From NCBI RefSeq assembly GCF_006175985.1, contig NZ_SRSH01000020.1, positions 1 through 64,000 of the forward strand: a DNA stretch of 64,000 bases, given 5' to 3'. Both the position numbers and the translations under genes were made by a program. The notes below the pieces were generated by a model, which did not search any database, was not told the origin of the DNA, and worked only from the letters and a program-made list of their open reading frames with translations. Positions within the stretch are counted from its first letter, which is position 1. Each line of letters starts with the position of its first letter. Of this stretch, positions 15,787-23,630 are shown one piece after another. The stretch is from Methylotetracoccus oryzae (GTDB taxonomy: Bacteria > Pseudomonadota > Gammaproteobacteria > Methylococcales > Methylococcaceae).

Positions 15787-16467
15787 TTAGCAGAGATTGC
15801 CGGCCGGGCAACGGATGAGGACCCAACTCGAGGTCTCGATTGTGTCCGAGCCAAAGTAGTGCAAGGTCAGGGCGTCAGCGGACTGCGCAGCGCCGATGAT
15901 GGCTCCTTCGGTCCAGAGGAGTTCCCAGCTGTCGCGGTTACCCACGATACCCCAACTGTATTGTCCGGAGCTGGTGATCCCCGCGTTATTGAGCGTGGTC
16001 TGATTCGGGTGGCCGGTGACCGCGCCGGTCGCCCAGTTGGCATTGAATGAGTACGAAGTGGTCGGCGGATCGATCCAGACGACCGTCCAGGCCGTGCGGC
16101 CACCGGCCAGGACGCTAGGCCCGGCCACTTGATAGTGCCGTCCGTCCGAATCCTTGTAGATCCCCGCGCGGAACCCCGCGACATTCAGGCTGGGTGACGT
16201 TGTCACGACGGGCGAGCCCGGACCCAGCGTGACGACGCCCGTGTTGCTGACGTCGAAGCTCAGCGCGATGTCCTTGTAGGTGACCTTGCCGGTTGAGTCC
16301 CGCACCGGAACGCGCGTGACATTCAGTGTGTTGCCCGAGCCGGACAGATTGGCCGACTGCATCAGCATATCCGGCGGCGCGGCGGACGTGGTGCCGGCAC
16401 TGACGACCAGTGCGGTGGCGGCGAGTGAATTACGGAAGTTGCGAATCCTTATGTGACCAAATTTCAT
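15787..16467 (-). CDS. Secreted protein of unknown family, paralogue 2
   Basis: This 226-residue paralogue of the product of 14543-15214 has a signal peptide ending GTTSAA before PPDMLMQSANLSGSGN. The first half of the mature protein is almost the same as in paralogue 1, while the second half (WIDPPTTSYSFNANWATGAV onward) is diverged except for GHPN, YSWG(I/V) and the CPAGNLC end. No known domain is recognised. The gene has its own upstream region with a near-perfect palindrome at 16576-16605. It pairs with the transglutaminase fragment as the second tandem unit. Confidence 0.8.
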   Translation of the reverse strand: MKFGHIRIRNFRNSLAATALVVSAGTTSAAPPDMLMQSANLSGSGNTLNVTRVPVRDSTGKVTYKDIALSFDVSNTGVVTLGPGSPVVTTSPSLNVAGFRAGIYKDSDGRHYQVAGPSVLAGGRTAWTVVWIDPPTTSYSFNANWATGAVTGHPNQTTLNNAGITSSGQYSWGIVGNRDSWELLWTEGAIIGAAQSADALTLHYFGSDTIETSSWVLIRCPAGNLC

Positions 16468-16575
16468 GATACCCCCAAGTTGAAGCCATTAAGTCCCGTC
16501 AGGCTGCGGTCCGGCAGCCTATGCTGTCGATCGCGCATAAGACCAATAAAAACATCATCTTGGGGGTCTACACAA

Positions 16576-16605
16576 TACGTGCTAGTACGTACGCACTAGC
16601 ACGTA
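16576..16605. repeat. Palindrome at the duplication boundary
   Basis: TACGTGCTAGT (16576-16586) and its exact complement ACTAGCACGTA (16595-16605) flank ACGTACGC. A related sequence, TACGTGCTATCACGTACGTA at 15334-15353, lies upstream of the first secreted gene, where the palindrome is interrupted by the start of the duplicated transglutaminase fragment. It may be an operator of the secreted genes or a recombination hot spot. Confidence 0.7.
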
Positions 16606-16612
16606 TGCGGGG

Positions 16613-17149
16613 CTAGCGCGCGTGCGGTGCCCGCTTGCGCGCAGGGGCGGCCGAGGGCGTGCCGAGGAAGATTCCCCGTACGCGGGTTGCACCCATCACC
16701 CGTATCATCTCGACGACGATGCAGTAGATCAGCAGCCACAGCAGCAGGACGATATGGTTGGCCCAGAACTTGGGCCAGACGATCTCCGCCAGCAGATGCT
16801 CGGCAGCAACGGAAGCCGAGCGGAACTTGAATAGCAGCGGCACCCATTCCTCGGCCAGTTGGAACATCGAGCCGAGTATTCCAAAAACCAGCGTCTTCCA
16901 CAGAATGCCGAAGATCATGGGCCGTGACGCGAAGAGGTTCAGGAAGGAACACCGGTTGAATACCAGGATCACCTTGGCGAGGATTAGCGCCCCGACCGTC
17001 GCCATCGCGGAGCCGGCGGGCGTAACGCCGTAGCTTTCCATCATCAGCCCGCGGGTGAAGGCAGTGACGTGAAAGACGATCAGGAAATAAATCGTCGGGG
17101 GCAGTACGGCTTTATATTCCTTTGCCAGGAATGCCAGGACTTTGCGCAT
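16613..17149 (-). CDS. Integral membrane protein of unknown function
   Basis: This 178-residue protein has about four hydrophobic segments: TIYFLIVFHVTAF (about 19-31), AMATVGALILAKVILVF (48-64), IFGILWKTLVFGILGSMF (79-96) and HIVLLLWLLIYCIVVEMI (about 131-148). The tail is basic (APARKRAPHAR), consistent with a cytoplasmic C-terminus. I recognise no family motif and no catalytic residues. It is transcribed toward the secreted-protein pair but separated from it by about 145 bp containing the palindrome. Confidence 0.75.
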   Translation of the reverse strand: MRKVLAFLAKEYKAVLPPTIYFLIVFHVTAFTRGLMMESYGVTPAGSAMATVGALILAKVILVFNRCSFLNLFASRPMIFGILWKTLVFGILGSMFQLAEEWVPLLFKFRSASVAAEHLLAEIVWPKFWANHIVLLLWLLIYCIVVEMIRVMGATRVRGIFLGTPSAAPARKRAPHAR

Positions 17150-17774
17150 CGCAGGGTCTCGCCAGCGGGGAAGGAGGGGTTTCTATTGGCCGAACGTGAG
17201 TCGATTGCGGTCTCGCCGCTGCGAGAATCCCGGTGACTGATGGGAAGTTCAGCGGCGTGCCGGCGCGATTATACCGGTCGCAGAAAGTGTGTGGATCGCC
17301 GTCTGAAGACTGCCTGGCTTGCCATGCAGGGACCCTGAGGATGCTCGATGGCGGCGCTCCCGCCTTAGGCAATCTCACGCATGTGCGCGTGCCGCAGCTC
17401 GTGGCAGGATGGGACTTCGCCCGGAGGCCAGCCGTCGCCCCGCCGCCGGCGGTGATGGCGCGCGGCGCGGCATGCCGTCGCCTATCAAGCTGATCCCTTT
17501 ACAATTTGCAATCGTTTTTTTTATGCTTTTTGGCCGCGCAGGCCAGCCCGGGACACGGCGGCCGCTGACGCACGGATGGGTTGTCTGCAGGTCCTTCATG
17601 GCCACCGCTGCAGGCCGCCCGACAGGTAGCGCGCTCGCAATGCTCCATTAGAAACCATTTCAGACTGCATCGACCCGCTCGCCGGATCCCCGGATCGCGG
17701 CGGCTCGGCGAGGTGCGGTCGCAATACGCTCGCGCGTCGGGCGGATAACGAGGGATTACAAGGGTAGACTGGAG
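17150..17774. other. 625-bp intergenic region without a recognisable gene
   Basis: The region separates the divergent membrane-protein gene and the ABC-transporter operon. It contains a T-rich patch (GTTTTTTTTATGCTTTTTGG, about 17514-17533) and no reading frame with a family signature on either strand. Promoters for both neighbours presumably lie here, but I cannot assign boxes with confidence. Confidence 0.6.
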
Positions 17775-18713
17775 ATGATCGAAACCTCTCAACTGACCAA
17801 ACACTACGGCAACCTCACGGCTGTCGATCACATTTCGTTCAAGGCCCAGCCTGGGCAAGTGCTGGGCTTTCTCGGGCCTAACGGCGCGGGCAAGTCCACC
17901 ACGATGAAGATGATCGCCGGCTTCCTGGCGCCTTCGTCGGGTTCGGCCCGGGTGTGTGGCTTCGATGTCGAAACACAGCCGCTCGAAGCAAAGCGCGTGC
18001 TCGGGTATCTGCCCGAAGGGGCGCCGAGCTACGGCGAGATGACACCGCGCGTGTTTCTCGAGTTCGTGGCCGACCTGCGCGGGCTGACGGGCGATCTGCG
18101 CCGCCGCCGTCTCGATGACGTGATCGGCCGCCTGCATCTCGACAAGGTCCTCTCGCAACCCATCGACACGCTGTCGAAAGGTTTCAAGCGGCGGGTGGGT
18201 CTGGCACAGGCGATCCTGCACGATCCGCCGGCGCTGATTCTGGACGAACCGACGGACGGGCTGGACCCGAATCAGAAGCACGAGGTGCGTGCCCTGATCA
18301 ATGCGATGGCCCGGGACAAGATCATCGTGATCTCGACTCACATCCTCGAGGAAGTCCATGCGGTCTGCAACCGGGCGGTCATCATCGCCGCCGGCAAGCT
18401 GCTGGCCGACGCGACGCCGGCCGAACTCGAAGCGCGGTCGCGCTACCACGGTGCCGTGTCCCTGACGGCGGCCAATGCCGAGCAGGCACGGGCCGCGCTC
18501 GCTGCGGTGGCCGACATCGAGTCGATCGAAATCGACCCGCAAGATCAGCGCCTGACGGCCTTCCCGCGGGCTGGCAAGGCGATCTTCGCTGCGGTCAGCG
18601 AAGTGGTGAAGGCACAGGGCATTGCCGTCAGCGAACTCCAACTGGAAGCCGGGCGCCTCGACGAGGTGTTCCGCACGATTACCCAGCCGCACGTCAAGGA
18701 GGCCCGCGCATGA
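17775..18713 (+). CDS. ABC transporter ATP-binding protein, GldA-like
   Basis: This 312-residue ATPase has Walker A GPNGAGKST (34-42), the signature LSKGFKRRVGLAQA (about 135-148), Walker B LILDEPTDGLDP (about 154-165) and the H-loop STHILEE. The C-terminal 90 residues are the extension typical of NatA/GldA-type export ATPases. It overlaps the permease gene by 4 bp (ATGA). The four genes 17775-22596 form one operon whose order (ATPase, permease, GldG-like, DUF4340) recurs in many bacteria, including non-gliding ones. The transported substrate is unknown. Flavobacterial GldAFG is required for gliding, but I do not infer gliding here. Confidence 0.95.
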   Translation: MIETSQLTKHYGNLTAVDHISFKAQPGQVLGFLGPNGAGKSTTMKMIAGFLAPSSGSARVCGFDVETQPLEAKRVLGYLPEGAPSYGEMTPRVFLEFVADLRGLTGDLRRRRLDDVIGRLHLDKVLSQPIDTLSKGFKRRVGLAQAILHDPPALILDEPTDGLDPNQKHEVRALINAMARDKIIVISTHILEEVHAVCNRAVIIAAGKLLADATPAELEARSRYHGAVSLTAANAEQARAALAAVADIESIEIDPQDQRLTAFPRAGKAIFAAVSEVVKAQGIAVSELQLEAGRLDEVFRTITQPHVKEARA

Positions 18714-19444
18714 ATCCCGTGTTGACCGTTTTCAAGCGCGAACTGCGCAGTTATTTCGCGACGCCGGTCGCGTACGTGTTCATCGAGATCTTCCTGCTGC
18801 TGTCGGGTTCGTTCACGTTCTATCTCGGTGGCTTCTATCAGCGCGGTCAGGCGGATCTCGAGCCGTTTTTCAGTTTTCATCCGTGGCTCTACCTGTTTCT
18901 CGTGCCGGCTGTCGCGATGCGCTTATGGGCCGAGGAACGCAAGACCGGGACGATCGAACTGCTGCTGACCCTGCCGATCACCATGTGGCAGGCCGTGCTC
19001 GGCAAGTTCCTGGCGGCCTGGGCTTTCGTCGGCGTCGCGCTGGCGCTGACCTTTCCGATCTGGATCACCGTGAATTACCTCGGCGATCCCGACAACGGCG
19101 TGATCGTGACCAGCTACATCGGCAGCTTTCTGATGGCCGGGGCCTTCCTGGCGATCGGTGCCTGCATCTCGGCAACGACCCGCAATCAGGTCATCGCGTT
19201 CATCCTGACCGTCGTCGTCTGCTTCCTGCTATTGCTCGCGGGTTATCCGCTGGTGCTCGATTTTTTCCGCTCGTTCGCGCCGCAGGCCGTCGTGGATGCG
19301 ATCTCCGGACTCAGCTTCCTGACCCATTTCGACGCGATCTCCAAAGGGGTGATCGACTTGCGGGACCTGATTTATTTCGCGCTGACGATCGGCTTCTGGC
19401 TCTACGCCAACGCCATCGTCATCGACTTGCGGAAGGCTGACTGA
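18710..19444 (+). CDS. ABC transporter permease, GldF-like (ABC-2 type)
   Basis: This 244-residue protein has six hydrophobic segments, as expected for ABC-2 permeases: near residues 14-36, 55-75 (LYLFLVPAVAMRLWAEE), 95-120, 137-160, 163-190 and 218-236. The EERKTGTIELLLTLPI motif after the second segment is the coupling region typical of GldF/NosY-type proteins. Its start overlaps the ATPase stop by 4 bp and the GldG-like gene begins 14 bp after its end, so all are co-translated. It presumably forms the membrane channel of the complex. Confidence 0.93.
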   Translation: MNPVLTVFKRELRSYFATPVAYVFIEIFLLLSGSFTFYLGGFYQRGQADLEPFFSFHPWLYLFLVPAVAMRLWAEERKTGTIELLLTLPITMWQAVLGKFLAAWAFVGVALALTFPIWITVNYLGDPDNGVIVTSYIGSFLMAGAFLAIGACISATTRNQVIAFILTVVVCFLLLLAGYPLVLDFFRSFAPQAVVDAISGLSFLTHFDAISKGVIDLRDLIYFALTIGFWLYANAIVIDLRKAD

Positions 19445-19458
19445 GGAGGGAACCCGCC

Positions 19459-21330
19459 ATGACATTCAACCGTAAGACCCTGACAGGCGGCGCGCTGGCG
19501 CTCATCGCCGTGCTGTTCGTCGCCGCCGTGTTGGTCAGCAACCTGCTGTTCCGGGGGGCTCGGCTCGACCTGACCGAGCACAAGCTCTACACCTTGTCGG
19601 AAGGAACCCGGAATATCCTCGGGAACCTCGACGAGCCGCTCAACCTGACGCTTTATTTCTCCGACAAGGCCACGGCGGACAGCAACCGGCCGGATATCCG
19701 GGCCCTGCGGGTCTACTACAACCGCGTCCACGAACTGCTCGAGGAAATGGCGGCGCGGGCCGGCGGCAAGCTGCGGCTGACGCTGATCGATCCGCTGCCC
19801 TACTCGGAGGACGAGGATCGCGCGGCCGCCGCGGGGATACAGGGCCTCCCGCTGGGGCCGTCGGGCGAGAAGGTCTCACTGGGCCTGGTCGGCACCAATG
19901 CCACCGACGGGCAGGCGGTCATCGCTTTCTTCGATCCAGGCAAGGAGTCGTTTCTGGAATACGACGTCGCGAAACTGATCCACGATCTCGCGGCCCCCAA
20001 GAAGCTCGCCGTGGGCCTGCTGTCGGGGCTGCCGCTGGCCGCCGGGTTCGATCCGATGACGCGCTCGATGCGCGAGCCCTGGGGCGTCTATCAGGAGCTG
20101 TCGCAGTTGTTCGACGTGAAGGAACTGGACGGCTCGACCCTGAAGGCGGTCGACAAGGACATCGGGGTCCTGGTGGTCGTGCATCCCAAGCAACTCAATG
20201 ACGACGCGCAGTACGCGATCGATCAGTTCGTGCTGCGCGGCGGCCATTTGCTGGCTTTCGTCGACCCGAACGCCGAGCTCGACACGACCGGCGCCGATCC
20301 GTCGAATCCCCACATGGCCATGCTGGCGGACAAGTCGTCCGATCTGCCGGCCTTGTTCAAGGCCTGGGGCGTCGAGTACACGCCGGACCAGGTCGTGCTG
20401 GATCGTGCCCGTGCGGTCCCGGTCGGGGTGGCGCCCGGGGCGCCGCCCGTCCGCCATCCGGGAATCATCGGCCTCAAGGCGCCGGATCTGAATCGCGACG
20501 ACATCGTGACGGCCAACCTGGAGTCGATCAACGTGGCCAGCGCCGGCTATTTCAAACTGGCGCAGGGCAGCGCGCTGAAGCTGGTACCGTTGTTCGAATC
20601 CAGCGCCCAGTCGATGACCGCACCCGCGCAGCGCGTCAAGCTGGTCCGGGATCCGACCGAACTGTGGGAAGGTTTTACGCCCACGGGTGTGCGCTACACG
20701 ATCGCCGCGCGGTTGCAGGGTACCTTCAAGACCGCCTTTCCGGATCGCCAGGGTGAGGGCCATCTGACCGAGGCCAAGGAGCCGGGGCTGGTGGTGCTGG
20801 TGGCCGATACCGACCTGCTCAGCGACCGGATGTGGGTTCGGGTGCAGAACTTCTTCGGGCAGAACATGATGAACGCGTTCGCCAACAACGGCGATTTCTT
20901 CGTCAACGCCGTCGACAACCTGACCGGCTCGACCGACCTGATCTCGATCCGGGGCCGTGCGACATCGCAGCGGCCGTTCACGAAGGTCGAGGAGCTCAAG
21001 CAAGCGGCCGACGACCGCTTCCGCGACAAGGAGCGGGAACTGCAGAAGGAACTGACCGACACCGAGCGCAAGCTGGCTGAGTTGCAGACAGGCAAGAGCC
21101 GCGATGAGGCGCTGGTGCTGAGCCCCGAGCAGAAGGCCGGGCTCGAGCAATTCCTGAAGCGCAAGCTCGAGATTCGCAAGGAGCTGCGTGAAGTCCGCCG
21201 GCAGCTCGATAGCGATATCGAGGCCCTGGGCGCCTGGCTGAAGTTCATCAACATCGCGTTGATCCCCATCCTGCTGACTTTCGGTGCGGTGGGTTACGTC
21301 TGGTGGAATGCCAGGCAGCGGGCGCATTGA
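19459..21330 (+). CDS. GldG-like auxiliary subunit of the ABC system
   Basis: This 623-residue protein has an N-terminal transmembrane segment (ALALIAVLFVAAVLVSNLLF, about 12-31) and a C-terminal one (FINIALIPILLTFGAVGYVW, about 595-614), with a large extracytoplasmic region between. The LDLTEHKLYTLSEGTRNIL opening and the LNLTLYFSD segment are characteristic of the GldG/DUF7088 family. A coiled-coil-like charged helix (about 510-590, ELKQAADDRFRDKERELQKE) precedes the last membrane helix. It is thought to work with GldA and GldF in a complex; its substrate is unknown. The Shine-Dalgarno GGAGGG lies upstream of the ATG. Confidence 0.93.
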   Translation: MTFNRKTLTGGALALIAVLFVAAVLVSNLLFRGARLDLTEHKLYTLSEGTRNILGNLDEPLNLTLYFSDKATADSNRPDIRALRVYYNRVHELLEEMAARAGGKLRLTLIDPLPYSEDEDRAAAAGIQGLPLGPSGEKVSLGLVGTNATDGQAVIAFFDPGKESFLEYDVAKLIHDLAAPKKLAVGLLSGLPLAAGFDPMTRSMREPWGVYQELSQLFDVKELDGSTLKAVDKDIGVLVVVHPKQLNDDAQYAIDQFVLRGGHLLAFVDPNAELDTTGADPSNPHMAMLADKSSDLPALFKAWGVEYTPDQVVLDRARAVPVGVAPGAPPVRHPGIIGLKAPDLNRDDIVTANLESINVASAGYFKLAQGSALKLVPLFESSAQSMTAPAQRVKLVRDPTELWEGFTPTGVRYTIAARLQGTFKTAFPDRQGEGHLTEAKEPGLVVLVADTDLLSDRMWVRVQNFFGQNMMNAFANNGDFFVNAVDNLTGSTDLISIRGRATSQRPFTKVEELKQAADDRFRDKERELQKELTDTERKLAELQTGKSRDEALVLSPEQKAGLEQFLKRKLEIRKELREVRRQLDSDIEALGAWLKFINIALIPILLTFGAVGYVWWNARQRAH

Positions 21331-21342
21331 GGAGACCGAGTC

Positions 21343-22596
21343 ATGACGCATATCAATTCCCGAACCGTTGGCCTGCTCGGCGTGGCCGCCGTGCTCGCGA
21401 TCGTCGCTGCCGTGGCGTTGAACCATGCCCGGCGGCCGGTCGCTGAGCCCGATCGCTCGGCGACCTTCGCCGTGCCGGCCCTGCATGGACACATCAACGA
21501 CGTCACCGGCCTGACGATCACCGGTCCGGAAAACAAGGTGCTGGTCACCCTGACGAAAAGCAGTCAGGGCTGGCGCGTCAAGGAACGTGGCGATTACCCG
21601 GCCGATACCGGCAAGCTGCGGGAACTGCTGTTGAAGCTGACCGATGCGGCCCTGTTGGAACCGAAGACTGCGAATCCGCAGCGCTATGCGGAGCTCGGTG
21701 TCGACGAGCCAGCGGGTGCGGACGCGAAAGGCGTGCTGCTGACGCTGGACGGACTGGGTCAGCCCGTGCGGTTGATCGTCGGCACGACGGCCAGCCGCGG
21801 CGGTGCGACCTTCGTGCGCCGGCCCGATGAGCCGCAGAGCTGGCTCGCGAAGGGGGAACTGACGGTTGCGAAGGCCCCGACCGACTGGCTCGAAACGGCC
21901 ATGGTGGATCTGCCTGCGGCCCGCATCCGGCAGGTCTCGCTGCGTCGGCCCGACGGCAAGACGGTCCGGATCGAGAAGGCGCAGGAAAGCGATACGACCT
22001 TCCGGCTCCTCGATATCCCGAAGGGGCGGGAGGTGGCGGAAGGAGCGCCGGCGCGTCTGGCCTCCATTCCGGGAGGTTTGATGCTGGCCGATGTCATGCC
22101 CCAGCGCGATGCGGAGGTCCCGGGGAACGGCCAGGTCACGACGGCGGTCTTCACGACTTTCGACGGACTGGTGTTGCAACTCGATGCCTGGAAAAAGGAC
22201 GGCAGGCCGCTGGCCCGACTGAGCACGCAAGTGGATGCCGCGCTGGCCGATGCCCGGATCGCTGCCGATCAGGCCAAGGCCAAGGCCGAGCATGAAGCAC
22301 CGCAGAAGGCGACCGATCCCAAGTCAGGCAACAAGCCGGCAGGCGATGCGCTGTCGCAGGCGGTGGGTGCTCCGGCAAGCCCGCCGCTGGCCGTCAGCGA
22401 TCCGGCGGCAGACCGGCGCCAGCGCCTCGACAAGCTGAATGCCGATGCGGCCGAGTTGTCGGCACGCTTCGCCGGTTGGACCTTCGTGCTGCCGGATTTC
22501 AAGTACGCCGAACTCGACAAGACGATAGACAGTCTCTTGAAGCCGTCCGCTGCGGCCGCGCCGAGCGCCGGCAAGAAGCCGGCGGCGCGCAAGTAG
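21343..22596 (+). CDS. DUF4340 protein of the GldAFG-like operon
   Basis: This 417-residue protein has an N-terminal membrane anchor (TVGLLGVAAVLAIVAAVAL, about 8-26) and an extracytoplasmic beta-rich region starting with VTGLTITGPENKVLVTLTKS, then WRVKERGDYPADTGKLRELLL, the recurring pattern of DUF4340. The C-terminus is Ala/Pro/Lys-rich. DUF4340 genes commonly close GldA-F-G operons, as here (12-bp gap, GAGGAGACC Shine-Dalgarno). A hairpin about 30 bp downstream may end the transcript. Confidence 0.9.
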   Translation: MTHINSRTVGLLGVAAVLAIVAAVALNHARRPVAEPDRSATFAVPALHGHINDVTGLTITGPENKVLVTLTKSSQGWRVKERGDYPADTGKLRELLLKLTDAALLEPKTANPQRYAELGVDEPAGADAKGVLLTLDGLGQPVRLIVGTTASRGGATFVRRPDEPQSWLAKGELTVAKAPTDWLETAMVDLPAARIRQVSLRRPDGKTVRIEKAQESDTTFRLLDIPKGREVAEGAPARLASIPGGLMLADVMPQRDAEVPGNGQVTTAVFTTFDGLVLQLDAWKKDGRPLARLSTQVDAALADARIAADQAKAKAEHEAPQKATDPKSGNKPAGDALSQAVGAPASPPLAVSDPAADRRQRLDKLNADAAELSARFAGWTFVLPDFKYAELDKTIDSLLKPSAAAAPSAGKKPAARK

Positions 22597-22626
22597 TTCT
22601 CTTGCGATCTGATTTGGGGGTGCCAC

Positions 22627-22649
22627 GGCTGCCGCGCAAGGTGGCAGCC
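22627..22649 (+). terminator. Possible terminator hairpin of the ABC operon
   Basis: GGCTGCC (22627-22633) pairs with GGCAGCC (22643-22649) across a 9-bp loop, 31 bp past the DUF4340 stop. No T-run follows, so intrinsic termination is doubtful. Confidence 0.35.
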
Positions 22650-22858
22650 AGGGCTTCCCCCTGACCGAGGCCGGTGAGGCAACATTCACCGGCGCGCCCG
22701 CGAAGTGCTTCCCTTACGCGGTCGGGGCGAAGCCCCGTTGCGACTCCCGTGTATCGCGTGGTTGGTGCCCCGCGACCCTCCTCATCGAGCAAGCTCGCCC
22801 CAGGTGGAAACATTGCGGCGTTTATGCCAGCATTCCGCTCGCGGCGAAGTGGGGTATC

Positions 22859-23536
22859 GTGTTGGGGGCGGCCTTGGAAGACATCATCTCGGGACTCAAG
22901 CAGGTCCCATATTTTTGCGACGTTTCGGAGGAGACCTTGCAGGCCCTGGCCTCCAAGGCCCATGTGCGGACATTTCCAAAGAATGCGGTGGTGATCACCG
23001 AGGGTGATCAGGCCGGTCCGCTCTACGTGATCCTGAGCGGCAAGGCGCGGGTGTTTCTGTCCAGCGCGGCGGGCAAGGAGATCACGCTATCGATCCAGAC
23101 ACCGGGATCCTACTTCGGCGAGCTGTCGCTGCTCGATGACGATCCCCGTTCGACCTCGGTCATGACCCTCGAGAAGACCGTCTGCGGGCTGATTGCGAAA
23201 GATGACTTCAAGAGCTGGCTGGCAGCCCGTCCGGACGCGGCTGCTTCGGTCATCAAGGGGCTGACCCGGCGAGTCCGGGCGCTGACCGAAAGCACGCGCA
23301 GCCTGGCCCTGTTCGACGTGTATGGCCGCCTGTCCCGACTGTTGTACGAATTGGCCGAGGATGTCGATGGTTGCCCGACGGTGATCGAACGGCCCAGCCA
23401 TCAGGACATCGCCAGCCGTATCGGTTCCTCGCGCGAAATGGTCAGCAAGATCATGAAGGATCTGGTGAGCGGCGGTTATGTCGCGAACGCGGGAAAGGCG
23501 TTGCTGATACAGCGCAAGCTGCCGGCCTTCTGGTAG
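22859..23536 (+). CDS. Crp/Fnr-family transcriptional regulator
   Basis: This 225-residue protein has an N-terminal cyclic-nucleotide-binding fold (about 10-125; GSYFGELSLLDDDPRSTSV is the phosphate-binding-cassette region), a long dimer helix and a C-terminal winged HTH (HQDIASRIGSSREMVSKIMK). The cassette retains Gly-Glu-Leu and Arg-Ser/Thr, as in cAMP-binding relatives. The N-terminus lacks the Fnr iron-sulfur Cys cluster. The start is GTG 22859. The downstream gene encodes a class III cyclase-like protein, so the regulator could respond to the cAMP it might make, but this is inference. Confidence 0.93.
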   Translation: MLGAALEDIISGLKQVPYFCDVSEETLQALASKAHVRTFPKNAVVITEGDQAGPLYVILSGKARVFLSSAAGKEITLSIQTPGSYFGELSLLDDDPRSTSVMTLEKTVCGLIAKDDFKSWLAARPDAAASVIKGLTRRVRALTESTRSLALFDVYGRLSRLLYELAEDVDGCPTVIERPSHQDIASRIGSSREMVSKIMKDLVSGGYVANAGKALLIQRKLPAFW

Positions 23537-23630
23537 CCCTCATGCCGCCGCGTCTTGCGGTGCCTGCTCGGGCCGGCGAATCCGCTGACCAAGCCATGCT
23601 GGCTGTGCATCTGATCTACGGAGACCGAAA

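Noticed and set aside
17150-17774. Possible small gene or RNA in the long intergenic region
   Set aside because: No start with a Shine-Dalgarno, no conserved motif and no stable hairpin followed by a T-run were found.
19876-22293. An 805-codon minus-strand frame across the GldG-like and DUF4340 genes
   Set aside because: Antisense shadow; the plus strand carries four coupled genes with family signatures.
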